A DNA stretch of 5,185 bases from an uncultured Collinsella sp. (lineage in GTDB: Bacteria; Actinomycetota; Coriobacteriia; Coriobacteriales; Coriobacteriaceae). Below are positions 1 to 4,423 of this stretch, piece after piece; within the stretch, counting starts at the first letter, position 1; each line of letters begins with the position of its first letter. Where the stretch lies: assembly GCA_958349325.1 (NCBI GenBank), contig CATWCP010000079.1, positions 1-5,185 of the forward strand. The letters run 5' to 3'. Both the position numbers and the translations under genes were made by a program. Below the pieces are notes generated by a model. The model saw only the letters and a list, made by a program, of their open reading frames with translations. It searched no databases and was not told the origin of the DNA.

Positions 1-415
1 TGACGCCGCCTTTGACCGACTCGATAAACGAGCGGTCGAACGTGGCGTTATGTGCAATCACCGGGCAACCACCGACAAAATCGGCGAGGGCGGCGACGGC
101 CTCAACGGCCGACGGGGCATCTGCCACATCGGCATTTGTAATGCTCGTGAGCTCGGTAATCTCGGCAGGAATCAGCTGCTTGGGATGCACGAAGGTATCG
201 AAGCGGTCGATAACCTCGCGGCCCGAAAGACGGGCCGCCGAGATCTCGATCAGCTCGTTGTCCTGCACCGAAAGACCCGTGGTCTCGGTATCGAGGACAA
301 TCACATCTTCCTCGATAAGGCCGAATGACTGCGTTTTGGCGCGTTCGGCAAGCGTGGCATAGGAGTCGATGACAAACTGCGGCGTTCCTGACGAAACCGC
401 GTCCTCGATTAGCAT
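1..415 (-). CDS. DnaQ-like DEDDh 3'-5' exonuclease domain protein, partial (possibly DinG-type exonuclease-helicase)
   Basis: The first 138 codons are visible; the rest lies beyond the left edge. After an extension of about 37 residues, the DEDDh exonuclease fold begins. Exo I is VLDTETTGL at residues 40-48, with metal-binding D42 and E44. Exo II is VIAHNATFD at 119-127, with D127. Exo III (HxxxxD) would be outside the window. This family removes nucleotides from DNA 3' ends by two-metal hydrolysis. The ATG at 415 overlaps the ddl stop codon as ATGCTAA, which implies translational coupling; no strong Shine-Dalgarno is seen, only a GAGCGGG stretch. The long N-terminal extension does not fit a free-standing DNA polymerase III epsilon subunit. 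I favour the exonuclease-plus-helicase (DinG-like) architecture of Gram-positive bacteria, but the helicase part cannot be seen. The exonuclease domain is certain; the full identity is open. Confidence 0.85.
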   Translation of the reverse strand, partial: MLIEDAVSSGTPQFVIDSYATLAERAKTQSFGLIEEDVIVLDTETTGLSVQDNELIEISAARLSGREVIDRFDTFVHPKQLIPAEITELTSITNADVADAPSAVEAVAALADFVGGCPVIAHNATFDRSFIESVKGGV

Positions 416-1374
416 GCAATGCCCGCTCGACGAAGACCCATACGGATCAGACTGTCACAGACCTGCGGGAACGTCATGTCGTCGGTGTGGCGGATCTCAT
501 CCGGATACAGCGACGTATCGGTCATGCCGGGAATGGTATTGGTCTCGAGGATAACGGGGCCGTCCTCGCTCACGATAAAATCGCTGCGCGAGATGCCCAG
601 GCAACCGAGCGCCTTGTGAGCGGCACAGGCAAGCTCCTGGGCACGAGCGTAGTTCTCGGGTGAAATCTGCGCCGGAATGCGATGGATGTCCGTAGGGTCG
701 ACATATTTCACGTCCAGATCGTAGAACTCGCAGTCCTCGGGCTTGCGAATCTCGACAATCGGCAGAGCGCGCACGTCATCTTCGCCGTATACGCCGACGG
801 TGATCTCGGTACCCTCGATGCACTTCTCGACCAGCACTTTGTCGCCGTACTCAAACGCCTTGGCGATTGCCGCGGGCAGCTCGGAGGGCTCATGGACCAG
901 GGAAATGCCATAGCTGGAACCGTTGACGGCCGGCTTCACAAAGCAGCGCTCGCCACAAACCTCGACGATATGATCGATATCGACTTCATCGCCCACCTCG
1001 AGCGCAAGGCCGGGGGCAACGGGAATGCCCGCCTTGGCGTACAGGAGCTTAGAGACCTCCTTGTCGGCACCGCAGGCGCTGGCAAGCACGCCCGAGGCCG
1101 TGTAGGGGATACCCAGGGTCTCCATAGCGCCCTGCATGGCGCCATCCTCGCCGCCGACACCGTGCATGGCGATAAACGCCACGTCAAAGCCGCCGGTCGC
1201 CATGGTTACCATAAAATCATCGGCAGCCGTGTCGAGCAGCTCCACCGAAGTGTAGCCGGCCTCCTTCAAGGCAACCACGACGTTCTTTCCCGAATTGAGC
1301 GAAATCTCGCGCTCAGCGGAATGACCGCCCGCCAAGACCGCTACGTGCATGTTCTCTAGGCTTTTACCCGGCAT
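409..1374 (-). CDS. ddl: D-alanine--D-alanine ligase
   Basis: This 321-residue cytoplasmic ATP-grasp enzyme joins two D-alanines using ATP; the dipeptide then goes to MurF for peptidoglycan precursor synthesis. Length is normal. Visible motifs are HSAEREIS at 18-25 (E21 binds the first D-Ala), HGVGGEDG at 71-78, the ATP-grasp lysine in VKP at 146-148, and the serine loop NGSSYG at 151-156. YDLDVKY at 218-224 keeps the tyrosine typical of D-Ala-D-Ala rather than D-lactate (VanA-like) ligases. R263, D265, E277 and N279 lie in the C-terminal metal and phosphate site, followed by PGMT. The start at 1374 is chosen over the in-frame ATG at 1350 because GAGGAGGAGT stands 6 bases upstream of it. The gene is first in a minus-strand pair with the exonuclease gene. 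Vancomycin-type ligase activity is not suggested. Assignment is firm. Confidence 0.97.
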   Translation of the reverse strand: MPGKSLENMHVAVLAGGHSAEREISLNSGKNVVVALKEAGYTSVELLDTAADDFMVTMATGGFDVAFIAMHGVGGEDGAMQGAMETLGIPYTASGVLASACGADKEVSKLLYAKAGIPVAPGLALEVGDEVDIDHIVEVCGERCFVKPAVNGSSYGISLVHEPSELPAAIAKAFEYGDKVLVEKCIEGTEITVGVYGEDDVRALPIVEIRKPEDCEFYDLDVKYVDPTDIHRIPAQISPENYARAQELACAAHKALGCLGISRSDFIVSEDGPVILETNTIPGMTDTSLYPDEIRHTDDMTFPQVCDSLIRMGLRRAGIAC

Positions 1375-1380
1375 GGGCAG

Positions 1381-1390
1381 ACTCCTCCTC
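1381..1390 (-). promoter_or_regulatory. Strong ribosome binding site of ddl
   Basis: On the minus strand GAGGAGGAGT lies 6 bases before the ATG at 1374. It decides the ddl start: the ATG at 1350 (MHVAVLAGG), which aligns with the start of the conserved fold, has no comparable site. The first eight residues of the called protein may therefore be a lineage-specific extension. Confidence 0.8.
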
Positions 1391-1414
1391 TATAATTTCT
1401 GCAGCTGATACCAT

Positions 1415-1444
1415 ATTGTAGCGATACCCTCTACGTTTCCCCAA
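1415..1444 (-). promoter_or_regulatory. Candidate sigma-A promoter for ddl
   Basis: On the minus strand TTGGGG (1444-1439) is followed after 18 bases by TACAAT (1420-1415). This would start transcription roughly 30 bases before the ddl start codon. The -35 box is a poor match. The opposite gene rlmN must also be transcribed from this 85-base gap, but I find no convincing plus-strand pair. A TATAAT at 1391-1396 on the plus strand lacks a good -35. Confidence 0.3.
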
Positions 1445-1459
1445 AATCGAAAGGCTTCC

Positions 1460-2512
1460 ATGAATCCCAGGACTAAATCTCAGGACATTCGCGACTTGAG
1501 CCAAAACGATATTCGCGACCTTGTGGCCGAACTTGGCCAGCCCGCCTTCCGCGCGAAGCAGCTCATCGAATGGGTCTTTGAGAAGAACGTTTGTTCGTTT
1601 GACGATATGACCAACCTTCCCAAGGCTTTCCGCGAGCAGCTTAAAGAGGCTTTTGCCTTTGACACGCCGACTGAACTAACCAAGCAGGTTTCCAAAGATG
1701 GCTCTCGCAAGTATCTGCTCGAGTACCACGACGGCGTTTCCGTCGAGACTGTCGGCATGCCCCGCCGTAACAAGCTTTCTGTCTGCGTTTCCACCCAGGC
1801 AGGCTGCGGCATGGGCTGCGCCTTTTGCGCTACCGGTCTCAACGGCCTCAAGCGTTCTCTGACCGCTCAAGAGATCGTCGACCAGGTACTTCATGTATCT
1901 AACGACTTTGGCGAGCGTGCCACGAGCGTTGTCTTCATGGGTCAGGGCGAGCCGTTTGCCAACTACGATGAGGTTCTCAAGGCGCTGCGAATCCTCAACG
2001 ACCCCGATGGCATCGGTATTGGCGCTCGCCACCTCACCGTCTCTACCAGCGGCGTTATTCCAGGTATTCGCAAATTTGCCGACATCCCCGAGCAGTTCAC
2101 GCTTGCCGTTTCCCTGCATTCCGCCATCCAGTCGACGCGCAATAAGCTCATGCCCGGCGTTAAGAAGTACACGCTGCTTCGACTTCACGAGGCGCTTCAG
2201 CTTTACACCGAGAAGACTGGCCGCCGCCCGACCTATGAGTATGCCATGATCGAAGGCGTCAACGATACGAATCCAGAGATGCAGGCGCTCTGCGACTTCT
2301 GCGAGGGAACGCTGTGCCACGTTAACCTGATTCAGCTTAACGACATCGAGGGCAGCCCGCTCAAGCCGTCGCCGATTCATAAGGTTGAGGATCTTCAGCG
2401 TCGTCTTGAGTCCCGTGGCATCGAGACCACGATTCGTAACTCCCGTGGTAACGATATTGACGCCGCTTGCGGACAGCTGAAGCAGCGCTTCAAAGTTCAG
2501 AAGAACGCATAG
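1460..2512 (+). CDS. rlmN: Dual-specificity 23S rRNA (A2503-C2)/tRNA (A37-C2) methyltransferase RlmN
   Basis: A complete 350-residue radical-SAM methyl synthase. The family methylates C2 of A2503 in 23S rRNA at the peptidyl transferase centre and of A37 in some tRNAs. The [4Fe-4S] cluster motif CxxxCxxC is at C116, C120 and C123, followed by the family's ATG motif. GQGEP at 161-165 is the SAM-binding GEP motif. The two catalytic cysteines known from E. coli RlmN have clear counterparts. C109 (LSVCVS) corresponds to C118, and C337 in RGNDIDAACGQL corresponds to the methyl-carrying C355. These, with QLND at 292-295, favour RlmN over the resistance enzyme Cfr. The ATG at 1460 has a modest GAAAGG five bases upstream. 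The gene stands alone, divergent from ddl and convergent with parB. Nothing is broken or missing. Confidence 0.97.
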   Translation: MNPRTKSQDIRDLSQNDIRDLVAELGQPAFRAKQLIEWVFEKNVCSFDDMTNLPKAFREQLKEAFAFDTPTELTKQVSKDGSRKYLLEYHDGVSVETVGMPRRNKLSVCVSTQAGCGMGCAFCATGLNGLKRSLTAQEIVDQVLHVSNDFGERATSVVFMGQGEPFANYDEVLKALRILNDPDGIGIGARHLTVSTSGVIPGIRKFADIPEQFTLAVSLHSAIQSTRNKLMPGVKKYTLLRLHEALQLYTEKTGRRPTYEYAMIEGVNDTNPEMQALCDFCEGTLCHVNLIQLNDIEGSPLKPSPIHKVEDLQRRLESRGIETTIRNSRGNDIDAACGQLKQRFKVQKNA

Positions 2513-2530
2513 GGGAGTCGCACCCCAAAA

Positions 2531-2546
2531 CGTTTCATGTGAAACA
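2531..2546. promoter_or_regulatory. parS-like centromere site (ParB binding)
   Basis: CGTTTCATGTGAAACA matches the widely conserved bacterial parS consensus TGTTTCACGTGAAACA at 14 of 16 positions. The differences are the first base and one central base. The core is a 14-mer with perfect GTTTCA and TGAAAC arms. ParB loads at such sites, spreads as a CTP-dependent clamp and recruits SMC for chromosome segregation. The site lies 18 bases after the rlmN stop codon, next to the interrupted hairpin, and a parB gene is in the same window, as expected for an origin-proximal parS. Match and context are seen; binding is inferred. Confidence 0.65.
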
Positions 2547-2549
2547 TCG

Positions 2550-2565
2550 AACGGCCTCGGTTGCA
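2550..2565 (+). repeat. Left arm of a 16-bp inverted repeat split by the IS
   Basis: AACGGCCTCGGTTGCA is perfectly complementary to the arm at 4028-4043. If the IS and one copy of its target duplication are removed, the two arms close into a 16-bp perfect stem with the five-base loop AGATA. The hairpin sits in the gap between the convergent genes rlmN and parB/small protein. It could be a terminator for rlmN, or a repeated intergenic palindrome; the window has only one copy. Confidence 0.85.
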
Positions 2566-2566
2566 A

Positions 2567-2569
2567 GAT
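2567..2569. repeat. Target site duplication, left copy (GAT)
   Basis: GAT directly abuts the IS end at 2570 and is repeated at 4024-4026 just after the other end. A 3-bp duplication is typical of the IS3 family. Three bases alone could match by chance, but the position at the exact ends of the terminal inverted repeats supports it. Confidence 0.7.
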
Positions 2570-2593
2570 TGAACTGCACCCCAAAACTTGGAC
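2570..2593 (+). repeat. IS terminal inverted repeat, transposase 3' side
   Basis: The 24 bases begin TGAACTGC, have CCC in the middle and end CTTGGAC. Aligned with the reverse complement of 4000-4023, 19 of 24 positions match. Differences are two bases after TGAACTGC and an AAA/TTT swap in the middle. Confidence 0.85.
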
Positions 2594-2607
2594 GGCTTAA
2601 ATAAGAA

Positions 2608-3978
2608 CTACGCCGCAAGGGGCTGGTTCCGGAACTCCTCCGGGGTCAGCCCCTTCAGTTTAACCTGCCTTCGCCTCGTGTTCCAATGGGCGACGTACGC
2701 GTCCAGGTCCGCCTTGAAGGACTCGAAGTCGGGCCATGTCCTTCCCCGGAAGAACTCGTCCTTCATGTGGCCGAAGACCTGCTCGGTGGCGCCGTTGTCG
2801 ATGCAGTTTCCCTTTCTGGACATGCTCTGGACGATCCCGGCGTCCTTCAGCCTCCCGCACCATGCGGCGTGCTGGTACTGCCAGCCCATGTCGCTGTGGA
2901 GCACCGGCGTCGCGCCCTCGGGCATCTTCGCCAGCAGCTGGTCGAGCAGCTCGGCCTGCTGCGCCATGTTCGGGCTGGTCGACGTCGACCACGCGACTAT
3001 CTCCTTGCTGCCGAAGTCGTACACCGGCGCGAAGTAGGCCTTGCCCCAGGGCTGCTTGAACTCGGTGACGTCGGTGCCCATCTTCTGCCACGGCCCGTCG
3101 GCGGCGAAGTCGCGCCCGATGACGTTCTCGAACGTCTCGCCCACGACGCCCCTGTACGAGTTGTACCTATGGTAGTCGGTCTCGCGGCGGATGCCGCAGC
3201 GGACCCCCATCTCCCGCATCATCTTGAGCACGGTCTTGTAGGCTATGCGCGCGCCCAGCTCGGCGCGCAGGCACATGGCGACCTGGCGGTGGCCGCACCC
3301 GTTGGCCGTACGCGAGAAGATCTCCGCCACCGCGTCCCGCAGCTCCGGGCGCGTCGGCCTGGCCGGGTGCGACAGCGCGTAGTAGTAGCTGGACCGGGCC
3401 ATGCCGGCGCACTCCAGCAGGCGCCCCAGCTCGTACCCCTCCGCGCGCAGGGCGCTCACGGCCTCGACCTTCGCCCTGGTCAGATCCCGTCCCTCTCGAC
3501 CAGGGCACGCAATTTTTTTTAGGTAGGCCACCTCGGTCTCGAGCCTTCGGCAGCGCTCCTCGAGCTCCTGCTCGCGGGTGCGCCCGCGCGGCTTGGGGCC
3601 GGACCCCCTCGGCCTGCCCTTGAGCTTGGGCCTGAGCGCCTCGGCGCCGCCCTCGCGGTAGAGCGCGCACCATCTCTTGAGCGGCGCCAGGGACATGACC
3701 CCGAACGCCTTCATGGCGTCCCGCTTGCTCATGCCGCCGTCGACCACGGCCGAGGCGGCGGCGACCTTCTGCTCGTATGTGTACCTGGTCTGCTTTCCGT
3801 CCATGGATAGCAGCACCTCGCTTCCGAACGACCGGTATACGTAGAGCCATTGTCTCACGGTGTTGCGCGGGACCGACAGCGCCTTCGCCGCCGACTTGAA
3901 GCCGTGCCCTCGCTCGAAGAGCCCGATTGCCGCCTTCCTGGCCTCGATGTCGTGTTTCACTCTCAAGTCGACACGCAT
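2608..3978 (-). CDS. IS3-family IS150-type DDE transposase, OrfA and OrfB fused in frame
   Basis: 456 residues from the ATG at 3978, chosen because GGGAGG lies just upstream; an upstream in-frame TTG at 4005 has no such site and falls inside the terminal repeat. The N-terminal half has two helix-turn-helix segments (about residues 12-48 and 68-108). A basic linker and a coiled coil with leucine-zipper character follow (about 135-156). The C-terminal half is an rve-type integrase core with D303 (TDVTEF), D363 (HSDMGWQYQ) and E399 (DNGATEQV). The last two are separated by 35 residues, with K406 seven after the glutamate, the IS3 DD(35)E signature. The protein cuts and joins the IS ends. Normally OrfA and OrfB lie in different frames joined by -1 frameshifting. 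Here a run of eight A residues puts them in one frame. All catalytic parts look intact. Confidence 0.93.
   Translation of the reverse strand: MRVDLRVKHDIEARKAAIGLFERGHGFKSAAKALSVPRNTVRQWLYVYRSFGSEVLLSMDGKQTRYTYEQKVAAASAVVDGGMSKRDAMKAFGVMSLAPLKRWCALYREGGAEALRPKLKGRPRGSGPKPRGRTREQELEERCRRLETEVAYLKKIACPGREGRDLTRAKVEAVSALRAEGYELGRLLECAGMARSSYYYALSHPARPTRPELRDAVAEIFSRTANGCGHRQVAMCLRAELGARIAYKTVLKMMREMGVRCGIRRETDYHRYNSYRGVVGETFENVIGRDFAADGPWQKMGTDVTEFKQPWGKAYFAPVYDFGSKEIVAWSTSTSPNMAQQAELLDQLLAKMPEGATPVLHSDMGWQYQHAAWCGRLKDAGIVQSMSRKGNCIDNGATEQVFGHMKDEFFRGRTWPDFESFKADLDAYVAHWNTRRRQVKLKGLTPEEFRNQPLAA
3513..3520 (-). other. A8 run at the OrfA/OrfB junction (frameshift or slippage site)
   Basis: On the coding strand the codons read CTA AAA AAA ATT. 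With eight A residues the frame continues directly into OrfB (YLKKIACPG). Moving one base forward gives YLKKLRALVERDGI followed by TGA at 3482-3480. That is the usual ending of OrfA in this family and would give a 165-residue OrfA. The run is thus the place where the family normally shifts frame by -1, but one base longer than that scheme needs. Confidence 0.75.
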
Positions 3979-3983
3979 AAAAA

Positions 3984-4017
3984 GCCTCCCATTTCTCGTG
4001 TCCAAGAAATGGGAGGC
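3984..4017 (-). promoter_or_regulatory. 13-bp hairpin covering the transposase ribosome binding site
   Basis: GCCTCCCATTTCT (3984-3996) and AGAAATGGGAGGC (4005-4017) form a perfect 13-bp stem with an eight-base loop. Read on the minus strand, the downstream arm contains the GGGAGG Shine-Dalgarno and is followed at once by five T residues and the ATG at 3978. In a transcript entering from outside the IS the hairpin would hide the ribosome binding site and could also terminate transcription. A transcript starting inside the first arm or loop would escape. Similar protection from outside transcription is known in IS10 and IS50. The opposite IS end lacks the structure. Confidence 0.75.
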
Positions 4018-4023
4018 AGTTCA
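4000..4023 (-). repeat. IS terminal inverted repeat, transposase 5' side
   Basis: Read on the minus strand it begins TGAACTGCCTCCC and ends CTTGGAC, matching the repeat at 2570-2593 at 19 of 24 positions. Its inner part overlaps the 13-bp hairpin upstream of the transposase, so transposase binding and the hairpin use the same bases. Confidence 0.85.
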
Positions 4024-4026
4024 GAT
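4024..4026. repeat. Target site duplication, right copy (GAT)
   Basis: GAT follows the IS end at 4023 and equals the GAT at 2567-2569. It fixes the element boundaries and shows that the original loop of the split hairpin was A-GAT-A. Confidence 0.7.
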
Positions 4027-4027
4027 A

Positions 4028-4043
4028 TGCAACCGAGGCCGTT
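4028..4043 (+). repeat. Right arm of the 16-bp inverted repeat split by the IS
   Basis: TGCAACCGAGGCCGTT pairs along its whole length with 2550-2565. On the plus strand it is followed by TCATTTATTG, a moderately T-rich tract, which makes a terminator for rlmN plausible before the insertion. The arms are now almost 1.5 kb apart and cannot act as a compact terminator. From here to the next terminator (4044-4096) I see no gene or clear signal. Confidence 0.8.
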
Positions 4044-4096
4044 TCATTTATTGACCTTAATTTTGAATCAGCTGCTACTGGTCCCATTTTTTACGG

Positions 4097-4140
4097 CCAA
4101 AATAAGGGGTCCTTGCCTCGTGAATCAGACAAGAACCCCT
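4097..4140 (-). terminator. Intrinsic terminator of the parB-small protein unit
   Basis: On the minus strand AGGGGTTCTTG (4140-4130) pairs with CAAGGACCCCT (4115-4105). This is an 11-bp stem with one G-U pair and a 14-base loop, followed by TATTTTG. It begins 28 bases after the small gene's stop codon. In the plus direction no T tract follows, so it serves the minus strand only. Confidence 0.85.
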
Positions 4141-4168
4141 CAAAATATGCTAAGTAATTGTTAGGTAC

Positions 4169-4423
4169 CTAATAGCCTACATTTTCCCATTGGTTGCTAA
4201 CCCAACCTTGATTAATCTTGGGATTCTTCGTTACCTGAGCAGTACGCATGGCAACATCTTCTGTCATAACATCCATTTTCTTTTTGGAAGTATCGACGAT
4301 ATCTTGCGCGCCACGAAGCAAACGACCTCGAAGTTCATCGTCTGTCGCGATCTTATAGCCAGCAAAGGCACCAGCCGCGACAGTCGTCGCCAATGCAATT
4401 GCTGTTAAAATCTTATTCCTCAT
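4169..4423 (-). CDS. Small membrane-anchored protein of unknown function, YtxH-like
   Basis: 84 residues. Residues 5-26 are hydrophobic (ILTAIALATTVAAGAFAGYK) after a short MRNK lead, so the protein is probably held in the membrane by one N-terminal segment, or exported. The rest is charged and mostly helical, with a TDDELRGRLLRGAQDIVDTSKKK stretch in two parts (27-37 and 38-49) that resembles YtxH-type proteins; the C-terminus is NQWENVGY. I do not recognise a function. The ATG at 4423 is preferred over an upstream TTG at 4441 because AAGGAGG lies five bases before it, inside the end of parB. The gene overlaps the parB stop by 11 bases, so it is likely co-transcribed and translationally coupled with parB. 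A terminator follows. Confidence 0.8.
   Translation of the reverse strand: MRNKILTAIALATTVAAGAFAGYKIATDDELRGRLLRGAQDIVDTSKKKMDVMTEDVAMRTAQVTKNPKINQGWVSNQWENVGY

Larger units (their letters stand above)
2570..4023 (-). mobile_element. IS3-family (IS150-type) insertion sequence, complete
   Basis: A 1454-bp element with imperfect terminal inverted repeats, a 3-bp GAT duplication and one transposase gene reading leftwards. Size, the TGAACTGC termini, the tandem helix-turn-helix plus DDE transposase and the short duplication fit the IS150 group of IS3, which moves by copy-out/paste-in through a circular intermediate. It is visibly more GC-rich than rlmN and much more so than parB, which suggests arrival from another background. 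Both ends and the catalytic residues are intact, so it may be active. It lies in the loop of an older hairpin and disrupts no gene. Confidence 0.92.

Noticed and set aside
682..1359. Long open frame on the plus strand opposite ddl (225 codons)
   Set aside because: It is antisense to a well-conserved ligase, has no ribosome binding site and no recognisable domain; GC-rich codons on one strand produce such frames.
1391..1396. Perfect TATAAT on the plus strand before rlmN
   Set aside because: No acceptable -35 box at 16-18 bases; it is also the complement of the stretch just before the ddl ribosome binding site, so it is not called as a promoter.
1676..2584. 302-codon open frame on the minus strand opposite rlmN
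   Set aside because: Composition is that of an antisense shadow and rlmN has all family motifs; no start signal was seen.
2686..3522. 278-codon plus-strand frame inside the IS
   Set aside because: It lies opposite the transposase core and is rich in leucine, valine, arginine and alanine as expected for a GC-rich shadow.
3953..3968. TGTTTCAC half of a parS-like sequence inside the transposase gene
   Set aside because: Only one half site matches; the other half does not, and it is coding sequence of the IS.
2550..4043. Reading the 16-bp arms as the outer part of the IS terminal repeats
   Set aside because: The TGAACTGC ends are directly flanked by GAT on both sides and match the usual IS150-type termini, while the four bases between arm and IS end do not match each other; an older hairpin is the simpler explanation.
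3167..4087. 306-codon minus-strand frame overlapping the transposase in another frame
   Set aside because: It repeats no family motif and is extremely rich in glycine, arginine and alanine; it is not the canonical OrfA frame, which is the other alternative frame at the A8 run.
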